Shown here piece after piece: positions 9,500-23,800 of a DNA stretch of 60,000 nucleotides. A program made the position numbers and the translations under genes. The DNA comes from Nematostella vectensis (Eukaryota; Cnidaria; Anthozoa; Actiniaria; Edwardsiidae). The stretch's first letter is position 1; every line of letters begins with the position of its first letter. The stretch lies in NCBI RefSeq assembly GCF_932526225.1, contig NC_064048.1, positions 3,613,597 through 3,673,596 of the forward strand. The letters run 5' to 3'. The notes beneath the pieces are model-generated. The model had not been told where the DNA came from. It saw only the letters and a program-made list of their open reading frames with translations, and searched no databases.

Positions 9500-11640
9500 G
9501 GTATAACATCATTTGGTGCTCTTTGAATGGCCAGCGTCTTGCTGAGAAGTGGGGCAAATTGAAACCATTTTAGCCAATGAATCCGCTTCAAGGATTTGAA
9601 TGACGGAAGCCAGAAGGCGAATTATCAGCTGTTGGAGATCTTCGGCGAAAGTTCCTAGTGATTCTCTCAAGCTTCTTAAGACTTTGTCCAAGTAGACGCG
9701 CGCTAGTAACGGAAAAAATCACTTCTCCCAAATTATATTGGACTATGAAGAAAACCAAATTATTTGAACTCTTGAGGCTAGCACCCGCAATTCCTAACGG
9801 TCCAGGGACAGACTCTATCTGTCAGCTGAGCTCTATTAGATACAAAAAGGGGGATGTTTACGAGTTCCTAGAGACCCACCGTGCTTTGCGATCGCCCTCC
9901 GTGGCCAAAGATAGAAGGTGTTTGAATTTCGAGCACGTTATATGGACAAATCAGGAATGGACGCCATTAAAAAGCTAGCCGCGCATCCTGGAGATACCTG
10001 GGGACGTGGCTTTTGTTGGGGGTAAAGGAATAAAGTTTTGCCCACGAAAAATTGATAACACTTACCCTTGAAGTGTTTTTCTTAAAGACTCTCCAGAATG
10101 TATTCATTAATTATGTTTTCCTTGATAAAATAGGCGTGCAAGAATAAACGTTCAAGAATAGCCAAGATTTGGACAGTTCAATATTTTCTTGTTGTTTTCA
10201 ATGGCTTCCAGTGCAATGCATCATAGGTAGGGTAAGTTTCTCCCTTAAGCATATCCACTCTCTTCCAAAGGCGGATGTAATGTTGTCGTAAACTCCCTTA
10301 GGCATATCCACTCTCTTCCAAAGGCGGATGTAATGTTGTCGTAAACAAAGTGGCGCCCCTCTCCGCAACTCGCAGACGCACACTTGTCCAGCGGATTCCA
10401 CGAATACGCGGAAGAACATAAGAGGAAAGGCACACCATCTGTTGAAGAAAAGCAAATGTTACTTATCATCCACAGTCTACAAGAGACAAATGTTTTGTTA
10501 TCGAACCCGACGAAGGCCAATGTGCGATGTGTCGGAGGGCTCGCGTCCCTCTACAAAGGCCCCTCATTTCGAAACTCCAGCTTCAAGCATGTCTATGATT
10601 TGGCCTTAACCAGAGGTGACTTTGCATTTAGGGTATATAGTGTTCGATAGAAAGTGAAAAGGAGTTTGTTATGAGAACATGTGCCGAGCAGCACTAATAA
10701 AAACGCGAATAAAATCATGAATTTGTCCGCTCATATTTATCGTACAAGCCGACCCAGTTCACCTCGTCGTCCTTCGTTAATGACACGATACCAAATTAGG
10801 AAATAAAAGTATAGAGGCTTATGTTTAGTGAATCAGACCCGTCAGAGGAAAAACATATCAAGCAGATCCCATGATGCACCAGCAATCCGACATTAGCATA
10901 CCTATGTGGACGAAGGAATCAATCAGAGTCGCGCGCATTCGGTTAAGACCGCTGACTCTGCAGAACGCCTTCCACAGTACATTTACGTCTTCAAAGGAGA
11001 GATGGACAAATCGCATGGAGAAGTTTGCATTCACGCTACCGTTGCTAGAAAAATAAAAAAAAAGGAAAAAAACAATCTGTTATGTTATGTTGGATTTTAG
11101 AATCTCAGAAGTAAGTTACCAGTTTGTCTTACCCATGATGCCTAGCAAGCCAAAAGAGTAAGGAAAGAAGACGTTGCGCGCGGGATCTAATCGATTAGAT
11201 GAAGTTCCGTTCAACCGCGATAGAATTCGTTTTATTTTGTTTTACCTGGTCTGGACGGGGACCATCCCATAACCTTTTTAGGCCATTTAATAAACGATAG
11301 CCACGGAATCAGGTTAAAAAAAAACATCCTGATAAGGTCACCTTCAACCTTGTCCCCAGGTTCGTTTTGGTAATTTTCAATAAGGCATCTAGCTGACGAA
11401 GACCCTGGCGGAGGGTGGCCATTTCAACAGGTAGACCGACCGGAGTATTTACTGAATCTAATATGGCCGACAGATTGGTGAAATGAGGCATGGCACCACA
11501 TGGAATCTGACAATGAACCGTTATTATCACTTCCATCTCCAAATTTGAGCGTGTTAAGACAACTTCGTCAGCTAGACGCCATATTGAAAATTACCCAGTA
11601 GACCCTGGGGATGAGGTTGGATCCTCCTTTGGGTGCATAT
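9500..11640. other. Unresolved region with several protein-like ORFs, no recognised domain
   Basis: Plus-strand open frames at 9748-9978, 10384-10650 and 10906-11100, and minus-strand frames at 9509-9691 (a leucine-rich amphipathic stretch, LRSLRESLGTFAEDLQQ) and 11309-11542, all look less random than the surrounding DNA but show no family I recognise. The giant minus-strand gene should continue into this region, since its last traced exon ends in phase 2 at 11667. I could not find a convincing phase-2 exon completing the SEA domain. A 53 bp direct duplication lies at 10240-10345. Confidence 0.35.
10240..10345. repeat. 53 bp direct duplication
   Basis: Two nearly identical head-to-tail copies (one A/G difference visible) starting CTCCCTTA and ending GTTGTCGTAAA. 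Each contains CACTCTCTTCCAAAGGCGG. No function assigned; they lie next to the plus-strand ORF at 10384. Confidence 0.85.
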
Positions 11641-11666
11641 CGATACCACTTATACGCTTTGCTTAC

Positions 11667-11841
11667 CTTAGCATATGAAGCTCGATGTTCTGAAAGTTAC
11701 CATTCGCCATTAGGATTGCACGCACATTCTCCATGAGCTTGTTTTTAAACTCTTTGTACTCTTCGCTTTCTTCGTCCAACATCTGGGGTTTAAACTTCTC
11801 ATCCGGGAACTTTACCGACAGCGTGATCATATTTTGAGGTG
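11667..11841 (-). CDS. N-terminal part of a SEA domain, last traced exon of the giant gene
   Basis: A 175 nt exon (in phase 1, out phase 2), about 58 residues: APQNMITLSVKFPDEKFKPQ, then EEYKEFKNKLMENVRAILMA, then NFQNIELHMLR. This fits the beta-strand/helix start of SEA domains (strand, 'f.p.l.d..s..y..f...l...l'). SEA domains are commonly placed just before a membrane anchor or a cleavage site, so a transmembrane segment may follow. The completing exon was not identified in 9.5-11.6 kb. Confidence 0.65.
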
Positions 11842-14800
11842 CTGAGAATCAATTTAGGTAGGTAAAAATAAAAAAATAAAGAAAGAAAATGCATTGGTGA
11901 TGATGACGGTGATGGTTATGATGATGATGATGGTTGCGTTGTTGATGATAACGATGATGGTGATGATGATGGTGATGGTTACGTTGTTGATGATGACGGT
12001 GATGGTTGCGTTGTTGATGATGACAGTGATGGTTGCTTTGTTGATGATGATGGTGATGGTTGCGTTGTTGATGATGACGGTGATGGTTGCGTTGTTGATG
12101 ATGACGGTGATGGTTGCGTTGTGGATGATGACGATGATGGTTGCGTTGTTTATGATGATGGTGATGATAATGATGATGATGATGGTGATGTTTGCGTTGT
12201 TGATGATGATGGTTATGGTTGCGTTGTTGATGATGATGGTGATAGTAATCATGACGGTAATATCTGTGTTGTTTATGATGATAAAAGTAATGGCGATGGT
12301 AAAGGTAGTCATGCCATTGTATTGTTGAATTTGAATCCGCGCCTGTGTGGTGATAATAATGGCAATAATGATAATGATATAATTGTTGATGATAATGATG
12401 ATGATATGTTGCTGTTGTTATAAGTGATAATGAAGATGGTTATGTTGTTGTTGATGAAAATGATAATGATTGTTGTTGCTGATGATGATGCTATTCTTGT
12501 TGATAATGATTGTTGTTGATGATGATGATGATGTATTGAAAATGGTGTGTTTAAATAAGAAGCATACTAACCTACAAAGTGTTTGTAAGTCTTGGTCACT
12601 TGAGTCAGCGTCATCGCCTGATAACGGACCACTAAGTCATCAAGGGTAACCGCAGGTTTTACACTTCCCATCCCAGTTTGAAGCCTTTTGTTCGTAGGTA
12701 CACTTGATGTCAAGGCTGCACACTTATCGAGAATGAATTCCGTAATATTTCTACCATTATGAATCACATTCCAGCCATGCATGGGTTTCCATAGCAGCAC
12801 TATATGCGACCACACCTCGGGAATGATAGGGAAGGCAAGCTGACAGTGGTCGTTACCCATGGTCGCATCAAGAACAAGATGAGGGGTGTCGGCTATGAGC
12901 GCATAGTCTTGCTTGACCTAAACAAACAAAAAACCTGAAAGCCTGGGAATTATCACAAACTGAGACGTTCTCGAGAGTTTTTTGGGATTCCAGTGCGAGA
13001 GCAAAGCCAAAATGCTTAAGCCAAAATGCTTCCTATGGTATCTTGGGTTTTCTGTGGTTGTTGATGTGAGGTCTCTCTCCAACCCTCTTGCATCGCCGCA
13101 ACCACAGAAATACTCAGCTCAGAAATTAAGCTGCGGTTATGGAAAAAAAGAAATATGTCGACTTACTATGAATCCCAAAATATCCGAAGTAAAATGCCCA
13201 AACTCTAGATAGATCCTTTCTTCTTTTGCATCATTCTTCGGTGGCTTTATCCAAAACAGGATGGTCAGGCCATTTGGGCAAGGAATCTTAGAGACAATAC
13301 ACGAGCCTGATAAGTCACCAAAAACAATCCGGCCACCAGCTTCTACGTGAAGGGCGTGGTTGATGGCCCCTAGTACGCGATACCCGGGGGACAGCAAGTC
13401 CCCTGATACACCCCCTGCGGTGTCCTTTATATTCGCTGCGTCGTCGAGAGGCCAGTAGTGGTCTGCGCCTGCATGGACAGTGGTCAGCAGCACTGTGTAA
13501 CAGAAGGGACATTAGCACTCGGTTTAGGGTTGGAAGATCCTTTAGTGTCGAACATAAGCATTAAGAACAATGCACAATAATGCGACTTTTTCTCAGAATG
13601 TTACAATGGGGGACAACGGCAAATCAGTTACAATGGCAAGCCATTGCTTTCAACGGAAAGTTAACAGCAACAAAAAGCAACTTATTTAGCACTTACGAAT
13701 AATAATGTCAGAAAGTTTCTTTATCAGAAAAGGTTAAGTTTCATTTGAAATTTGAAGTCGTCGTTATCTGGTGTGACGGGCGCAGTCAATTCTGTGGTTA
13801 TTTTGTTTTAAATTTAACACACAGAAAGATTATGTGATCTCTTAGCGCAAGTCCTCTAATTCAAATACGTCCTTACCACCATGGCGCGTTTTCTTACCAT
13901 GTCGACATGGCACGAGACTTAACCTCCATTGCACGTGTGTCCTTACCGTCATTGCACGTGTCCTTACGGTCATGGCACGTGTCCTTACCTTCATGGCACG
14001 TGTACTTATTGTCATGGCACGTGTCCTTATTGTCATGGCACGTGACCTTATCATCATGGCACGTATACTTGCCGTCATGGCACGTGGCCTTACCGTAATG
14101 GATGTTCCGTACCGTCATGGCACGTGTTTTTACCGTCATGGCACGAGTCCTTACCGTCATGGCACGTTTCTTTACCGTCATGGCACGTTTCTTTACCGTC
14201 ATGGCACGTTTCTTTACTGTCATGGCACGTTTCCTTATTGTCATGGCACGTTTCCTTATTGTCATGGCAAGTGTTAATCATAATGGCACGTGTCCTTACC
14301 GTCATGGCACGTGTTTTTACAGTCATGGCACGAGTCCTTACAGTCATGGCACGCGTCCTTACCGTCATGGCACGCGTCCTTACCGTCATGGCACGTTTCT
14401 TTACCGTCATGGCACGTTTCTTTACTGTCATGGCACGTTTCCTTATTGTCATGGCAAGTGTTATAACCATAATGGCACGTGTCCTTACCGTCATGGCACG
14501 CGTCCTTACCGTCATGGCACGTTTCTTTACCGTCATGGCACGTTTCTTTACCGTCATGGCACGTTTCTTTACCGTCATGGCACGTTTCTTTACTGTCATG
14601 GCACGTGTCCTTACCGTCATGGCACGAGTCCTTACAGTCATGGCACGCGTCCTTACCGTCATGGCACGTTTCTTTACCGTCATGGCACGTGTTTTTACCG
14701 TCATGGCACGTTTCTTTACCGTCATGGCACGTTTCCTTATTGTCATGGCAAGTGTTATAACCATAATGGCACGTGTCCTTACCGTCATGGCACGTGTCAT

Positions 14801-17800
14801 TTACAAACTGTAGATCCTGACACTCGCACTTGTTGAGTGTCGTGTTGCAGTTGTAGCCCTCCTTGCATCCTGAGCACACTGGTGAACACAAAAACAGATT
14901 GATGATTATTATATAGGTTAGGTGAAAGATGATGGCGATAAAAAATAATAATAAAGGTGTAGATGAAAAGGATGATGACCATGGGGATAGATGAGATGTT
15001 GGGTGGCGATGTTGATACGTTGTGTGCAATGATGATGATAATTGTGTTGCTGACGCTTTTGATGATGAACCATGATTATGATAAGAAATCTACAGTAATC
15101 AGGTTATGTTTCTTAGTTTTATTTTATTCTTTGTTTATGTGTGAAAAATGTCTTTGCGGAAACATAGAATAGATGGCTATGATTTGTTAATTTTGACCTG
15201 TCAAAATGGGTAATTATTAACGTAGATCAATTAGTACACCAATCAGAATGGCATGTTGGTAATGCCAGGTTATATGATATTTAATCTCAAGCATGTGATG
15301 TGATTGCTCAGTTCACCGTCCTATTCAACTGAGAGCACGCTTAGCTTTTTATCAATCCGAACTCATGATTATTTGTGATAGTGGTGATTGTACTGTTCTG
15401 ATGATAATGCTGCTGCTGATGATGTTGCTGATGTGAATGATGATGATGATAAAGATGATGATGATGATGATGATGATGTTTATGATGATGATGATGATGT
15501 TTATGATGATGATGATAATGATGATGATGATGATGATGTTTATGATAATGATGTTGATGATGATAATGTTTATGGTGTTTATGATGATGATTTTGCTGAT
15601 GTTAATATTGATGATGATGATGGTGATGATGATGATGATGATGATGTTTATGATGATGATGATGTTGTTGCTGATGTTTATGATGATGATTTTTATGACA
15701 TATCAAGAAAATTGAGCCCAAAATTGGCGTTTTTGCCAAACGCGGTCACTTCCATATAAGGAAACAAATATATTGCTTATTTGGAAAATCTGCATGATTC
15801 TTGTAATGTTTTCGTTGAGCGTTCCCCAGGGGCCTCGAAAAATTTATGACTTGTAACCAGAAGAGAAAAACAGTAACTGTGACCATCTTTAGTTAGTTGA
15901 GAAGGTCCCTGAAAAAAAAGTTTCCTCGGTACCAGACCCCCAAAACGACAACGTTTTCTTCATATGATGATGATGATGATGATGATGATGATGGTGATGG
16001 TGATGGTGTTCATGATGATGATGATGATGTTTATGATGATGATGATGATGTTTATGATGTTTATGATGATGATTTTGCTGATGTTAATGATGATGATGAT
16101 GGTGATGATGATAATGATGATGTTTATGATGATGATGATGAAGGATATTATGGTTGTGTTGATTTGTGTTGATGGTGTTAATTTAAAGACGGTCATAATG
16201 ATGATAAAATCATAAAGACGGTGATGATGATATTGCTGTTGCTATAATCTTTGCTGCTGGTTCAATTATGGTGATGATGGTGGTTGTGGAAATGATTATG
16301 ATAATTGTATTTCTGATTTTGTTGTTGCTGCTGCTTTGATAATAATGATAATTATAAGCTTACAGCTAGCTGATGACTCAGTGCACGAATCCACTGTCAG
16401 CTTTAAGTCGTCGATGGCGATGTCACCCCTGTATCCTTCGCCTGTAGTTGCAGTGATTTCTAGCTGCAAACAACGCTCACAAGTTTTAATACCGCTATTC
16501 ATTTCAACCTAAATAACATAGCAACTAGGAGGACATTTCAGAGAATAATTTACTGCGGAATTACTCGGCGCTTCGCGGCTCTTCACCCCACAACATTCTG
16601 ATCACGAGGTGACGAATATCGTGGTGCGTGTATAAGAATACATACCACGGGAAACTGAGGGAAATTTGTTAAGTTACTTCTGCTGCTGATGATGATAATG
16701 ATGAACAATTTTATTGCCTGTTACGATACTAATCATTTAGTTGATAGACTTTTGATAGACTTTTATTAGGGGTAACACTTAATATCTAAACAGATAATTT
16801 ACACGTGGTCCTCAGGGAAAACAAAAATAAATAAAGTGATATTTAGGTGAACTGGGAAAAATCTATATACATTATCTATTTACATTATCTATATACATTA
16901 TCTTTTAACATTATCTATATACATGAATTTACAATGTTAATTTTTGGAGAGCCATAGCAAAGAAGCCAACGGATCGACACTCGATCGGATCGATCCTTTG
17001 TCTCTCGTGGGAGCGAGTTCCAGAGTTTTGCGCCGCTGTACTCGAATGTTCTCTTTCCATAATTATGTTTTATCCTCGGTAACACGAGGTCGTTCTTTGC
17101 TTGGCGAGTTTTGTTTAAGTGAACGTCAGCAAATCTCTTGAATTTAGCCATGAGGTGGTCTGGAGCCATTCCATTTAGGACTTTCAATACCATTGTACAC
17201 TTGATTCTCCTAGCTCGTTTAGTGAAAGGCTCTATGTTGAGCTCTTCAAATAGCGCCATCGAGTGATCGTACCATTTCTTGTAAGCTATTATTCGTGCTG
17301 CCCGTTTTTGAAGTAAGAGCATCGTATTGTCGTGCTCTATGAGATTATCCCCCCAAACTGTTATAAAGTAATCCATTAGAGGCTGTATTAGAACACTGAA
17401 AAACATTTTTCTTGCTGTCATTGACAGGAAGTCCTTTGTTCTACGGAGAAGCCCCAGGCGTTTCCGGATCAATACTGAGGCAAAAATGTCGGCTACATAA
17501 AAAAATGTCTTGTTGAAGAACTCAGTGGTATCGTTTGGATCGTCATACATTTGCTTACATACAGTTGCTTCTGCTGCTGATGATAATGATGATCCAGTGT
17601 GCTCAATGGTTTATACTAATATCTACTGATGATGATAGTGATGATCCATGCTCAATGCTTATATTAATATCTACTGGTGATGATAATGATAAACATATAT
17701 GAATTATAATACCTACACGGTACTCCGCTTGACTTGTGATGTTGACTTCCAATAGATGCCATTTATCACCTTGATTTCCCGCCCGCATCCAGACTTCCTC

Positions 17801-20800
17801 CCTGTGCTCTTCAGCATCATAAAGGCTGTAATCTCTCGATATGTGGACCACCGCCACATTCAATGAGCCCACTTGACTTCCATACATGTGGTATGATAAT
17901 GAGACGCACTTGTAGTCCGGTTGTACAATGGTACGGAAAAGAGTTGCAATTTGACGGGGACTGTTTGGGTACGAGGCCTCAAAATAAACGTATGAACCTG
18001 TGCGAAGAGAACAAAGAGATGGTAATTATGACGGTGATGGTTGCTTTGTGAATGATGACTGTGATGGAGATGGTCGTGATGATGATGATGATGGCGGTGA
18101 TGTTGATGATGATAATGCTAGTTTTGTTGATGGTGATTTTAATTATGAGCGTGAAGGTTGCGTTGTTGATGATGACGGTGATGATGGTAATGTTGATGGT
18201 GATGGCGGAGATGTTGTTGTTGTTGATGACGATGATGATGATGATAATGCTTGTGGTGATAGTAAAGGTAATTAATAACGGTGATGGTTGCGTTGTTGAT
18301 AATTACGATGATGACGATGATGATGTTGTTCATGATGGTGATGTTGGTAATTGTCACGATGATGATGCATCACGCTTGATATTAAATACATGTACAAATA
18401 CAAGTATACATGTAAATAATACAAGTACCTGAATGAAACGGACATGCTTGCTTTTAGAAGAGACAAGAACTAAGACTTATATACATTCTTATGTCCAGTG
18501 TGAATAGCGCCAGCATCGACCAGTCTCTTATCTCGCTCTACTGACCACAACACAATAGATGGGCATTTCGTTTGTCTTGTGAAGGCGAGCGGTCTTCGCC
18601 AGCAAAGCAAGCGATGTTGGCTCTGCTTACATTGCACTGGGCTTTAAATTAACGCAACGGTAACAGCAGCGACAACAAAAACAGTAACAACAACAATACC
18701 ATCATCATCAACACACCATAAATTACGACAAGATATAAAAAGATAATCAATATATTAACAACTACAAGACCAACAGGCTAGTGCTAACTGGTAAATAACG
18801 ACAAGAAAAGCTCCTGTTTATATTTAAGCTTTTCCTTCTATCCCTTTAAGAAATAGAAACAAAACCAATTTCCATAATGCTGTTGTGTTACACGACCCCT
18901 CGATCATTTGAAAATTTTTATTAATCAATTATTTATCAATGATATTGCTACTGTCATCTTAATCTGCCTTGAAACTTCGTCAAAAATTTGCTAAAGCGCT
19001 TCCTGGCATCCATCAATAAAACTGAGAACAACAACAAGAAAAAGAAACTAAATTTTGTGCTTTTTTATTGTTCAGTGCATTGCACAGAGGTGGCGTTTTT
19101 GGAAAGCATTTTAAGTGCTGGCCAATGAAAGCTATTTAAGAATGACGTAAACCTAAAGTTGATTTAAATAGACAAAATAGTCGATGAAAGCTTGCAGAAT
19201 ATTAAACACAGAAATACATTTTGAAAGCCTCGCAAGTAAAAAAATTCTATCAAGAATAAGCTTGTTTCCTGGAAACTCGAGACTTACCTTGTATCTTCGC
19301 GATTTACCTTGTATCTTCGCGATTCACCTTGTATCTTCGTGATTTATCTTTTATCTTCGCGATTTACCTTGTATCTTCGTTATTTATCTTGTATCTTCGT
19401 GATTTACCTTGTATCTTCGCGATTTACCTTGTATCTTCGCTATTTACATTGTATCTTCGTGATTTATCTTGTATCTTCGCGATTTACCTTGTATCTTCGC
19501 GATTTACCTTATATCTTCGTGATTTACCTTGTATCTTCGTGATTTACCTTGTATCTTCGTGATTTACCTTGTATTGTCGTGATTTACCTACTATCTTTGC
19601 GATTCACCTTGTATCTTCGGAATTTACCTTGTATCTTCGCGATTTATCTTGTATCTTCGCGATTTACCTTGTATCCTCGCGATTTATCTTGTATCTTCGC
19701 GATTTACCTTGTATCCTCGCGATTTACCTTGTATTCTCGCGATTTACCTTGTATCTTCGCGATTTACCTTGTATCTTCGTGATTTACCTTGTATCCTCGC
19801 GATTTACCTTGTATTCTCGCGATTTACCTTGTATCTTCGCGAGTTACCTTGTATCTTCGTGATTTATCTTGCATGTAATATTATTCTGACAATAGGGGAC
19901 TTGCGCTAAGAGATCACGTGACCTTTTTCGGTGGCAAATTCAAAATAAAATGATCAAACAAAAAAAAAAAACCGGAAATGACTGCGCCCGTCACACCAGA
20001 GAACGACGAAGAAAAAAAATCTTTAAATTTTCATTTTCTGAAAAAGAGTTCTGTTTGTTTTCGTAAGCGTTGAACAAGTTGCTTTTTGTTGCTGTTTTTT
20101 CGGCGCTAAAAGCCTGAGCGCGCGCTAGTTTGCCACCCAAACAGTCACATGATCTCTTAGCGCAAGTCTCCTATTGATAATATAATGGCAATACCAAACT
20201 ATTAGAGGACATATGATATTCAAGGACCCTTACCCCGTTGGTGCTTGTAAGTGTTGTCTTTGCATGGACCAGTTTCGATACTCGGAGTACAACCGGAAGT
20301 AAGATTCCATTGATGCGTTTTCATGTCTAGTCTTACATCATCAAGTCCGTGATCTTCAAAAGAGTTGCGAACTGATAGAAAGACACAGGTCAGCAAAATT
20401 TAGGAAAAACCTAAAAGTCAGTCTGTCGCTCTTTAAGGATAATAAGAATAACGATAATATCAATGGTGCTAATAACAATTATAATAACAACAATGACAAT
20501 GATATTAACAATGATATCAACAACTATAAAGATAACGATAATGACTAACAATATAGAACGATAATAATAACAATAATGACGATGATGATGATGACGATGA
20601 CTCACTTGTGTGATACTCTTCCTGAACTTCTTCTAAACTCAACTCTTTGCTCCATGTTTTTAGCTGACTCAGTAGGAAAGTGTACTTCTTTCTCGCGTAG
20701 TGCATTTCCATGCCAATGTAAATATATCCTCTTGGGTTGTTGGCCTTAGCCTCGCGCGTCCCACGTGTATTCGCGAGAAGTCTATCATTTTCATATACGC

Positions 20801-23800
20801 GCGCGCCATTGACGTCACTCCACGTGTATGTGTACCTCACCCATCCCTGCCGAGGACTGGTGACTAGGTACCACATCTCTGAGCTTGTGATCACGTGGAA
20901 GCTGAATTGATGAGGGGATTGATTAACATATAGACCTTGCCTTGGGTTTGCGTAGAATGGATCCTCAGTGCCGAGTATAAGTTGGGTCAAACCTATGCAG
21001 ATCACAGTTATTAAGCAAGGCTTGACAAAAATAAAATATCGACACTATAGTTTTTTGTTGTCATGATTTTGATGGCAGCTAATCTATTAATATGAGCAGT
21101 TCCCTGAAACAATCAGATCTGGGTTAATAATTTTCAAAGTTTAATTAAGTAGACAGAGGGTGTTAAGTCCTGGACATTTGGACATTTAAGACTCGCTTCC
21201 CCTTCCATATATTTCCCCCGGGGAAATCGCGTTATTTGGGTCAGCTAGCACAGCATGGTGTTAAGACACCATGTTGGGAGTTACTGTAAATTAAATCGCC
21301 GCCTTTTGCTCAATCGAGCTGTGCTAGCTAAACTGTTTGCACGGACATGACGGAAAAACCTGGAAAACGCGCAGTTCCAGATAGAGAGAGAAGACACAAT
21401 TTCTTACAATGGCTATAGGTTCCTTGTATTACGGACTGATTTTCAAAACACAAATAACGTGAGGCCGAAGTGCACATAACCAGATTTTGGCTTTTTAAGA
21501 GAATTTTTCCTTGATCATCATTGCCCTGTGTATCAGCTCAGGGGCGAAAAGCTCAAATTTCAATGACACTTAACAAAAAGTCGCATCAATTCATAAAAAA
21601 AGTCGCACTTGATATTTGGTTTGCTTTAAGTTACTAAGTACTAAGCGTTTTTCCGTCATGTCGTTTGCACGGTGCTTACAATACCACGCGCTACCGTGGC
21701 CCCTTAACAGTTTTGTGAAGTGAAGCAATGAGGATGCGTGAAACGTGCTATCTGATACGATGAGCGCTACCGTGGCCAGCTTGATAAGTTTTGTTAAGTA
21801 AAAAATGAGGATGCGTGAAATGTCTGACCGACATGAACTTCTCTAGCCAACCAGCGAGGACAAATAGATTGAGTGCGAATCAGAGTTCGACGGAATCCTC
21901 CCATTCATCAAGTTCATGTCAATCATGCTAATTGGATAACCTTGTAGTATGTATGGTGACCACGGTTAGCGCGCTGTATCACCGCTTGATGTAATAACTG
22001 TCGCTTAAACGCTAAATGCAATGAAACAGCTAACGCTTACAGTCAAACCAGGTCAAGCGTGCCCCCCCCCCCCCCCTAGAGACGATTAATGAGTTCATTA
22101 TTCCAAATTTTATTTGATTACTTGCCGAGAAGTTTCCATTCTTGAAACGAATTTTCATAGCAAAGCTTGTAATAATATTGATTAGACATTGTCGTCGTTT
22201 TCGTGCAAGTATAAAGGTTTTTACCCCAGTAATAAATTCACCCAAACCATTTTTTTTTCTTGATGAAAAGAAACAAAAGTTGGTGTATTGGACTATTTGT
22301 CGAGTTTATACAGGATAGCACGCGAAAGAGAGAGAAGTGAGTCCGTTCGAGAATAAAAATTTCGATTAATGGACTCAATAAACGGCTTTAGGGGAAGGGG
22401 AGGGGGTCACGCTTGACCAGGTTTGACTGTAATGCAATAAATTTCAATTTGGACAAAATTTATTTGATGTAAACGTACCGGAATCCGCGTATCTTGTCTT
22501 CATCTCAAAATAATTGATGGGCTGATTAATCCCGTGCCAGTATAAATAAGAGCTGCTTGCCTCCGTCGTGCTCCACAACCCAAAAGGGTTAACCCATAGC
22601 ATGTCGCAATCTTTTGACGCAGATATGCCGTACCAACCAGCACTACTAGCGAGACTCGCACAATTTTTGTTAACCACTCCATCCTTATCGACATCAAGTG
22701 TTGAGAAAGAGTGATAGCTGAGATGGCTGAGATAACTTGACGTGTTTCCTAATAAAAAGGGAGATACTGTAATGGTCTACAAGAGCCTGGGGCGAGTGCG
22801 CGGGAGACCTGTGATTTTCTAAAACGTTTGGGACTAGGTTTCATTTCCAAGATGGCTGCTAGCAAAATTGCATTATAAACGAAATATAAAAGCGATAGAA
22901 AAAAAAAAACGGAAACTGATTGAAGCGGACTCACAAATATGGTATGTAATGCCTAATAAGGAAATGACCGAGCTAGCTAGCAAAACGACAGTTTTTAAAA
23001 CCATCAACGCTCCCGCATTAGACGGGAGTCTCAATATTTTGAACCTTTTCTCAAGCCTAATTTACTTGAAAATATCCATCCAGTTACTGTATTCTCCCGC
23101 GTTATCTATCTTGGTACTTCTGATACATTCACTGTATTTTTTCAAGATTTTTCCTAGAGCCAGGTTGACAGCTATGCACGAGATACTGTCATTGACCCAC
23201 TGGTGAACAGCTTAGCAGGGAGAAAAACATACAACAATGAACACATTCTTGGCCCAACCGACACATTCTTCACACCATATTGAAAAGTGACACGAATTTA
23301 GCCTGCTAGCCGGCTCTCCACTGGGTTAACTCGGAAATTCCTGTTTGGGGGTTTTTGGGGTCCCTGTGGCGAGATGTTTTTGCGCCACAGGGATCCTAAA
23401 CATCGAAAACACACAGGAGAGAAGGTTAATGTGAATAGCCCAATTTCTAGTTCCACTATAACCGCTGGACTTACAGACTAAGAATGAATAAATACAGTGT
23501 AAGCCGCGACTTGAGGCAAATTTCATGCGCATACCAGCGAGAATCCTCTGGAACTTGAAAAACAATGCAAAAACTTGTGAATACTTCATGATCCCGCTGG
23601 TATTTGCAATCTATTCAATTGAAACCGAGGCTTGCACTGTATTTATGCGTCCTCTGTACCTATGACCAGCAGGCACAACGGAACTCGAAACTGGACTATT
23701 GGTTCACCAACATGTACTGGATCACAAATTCATAAATCTCGATTTTTTTTCTAATGGTCTTGTCACCGTTTTTTTATAATATTCAAAAATCTTATCCTAT

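Noticed and set aside
11854-12423. Long Met/Val, Asp and Ile/Thr open frames on both strands
   Set aside because: They are translations of GAT-type repeats in every frame, with no start context, domain or splice fit.
14090-15029. Large frames rich in CHDGKET or TVMARF repeats
   Set aside because: A stop-free 21 bp repeat is open in several frames by necessity. The gene model only needs the first unit; a short in-frame extension remains possible and is reported as a finding.
19309-19909. Overlapping frames with a LYLRDLPCIFAIYLVSS-type repeat
   Set aside because: Pure minisatellite translation (20 bp unit read through all frames), lying in an intron on the opposite strand.
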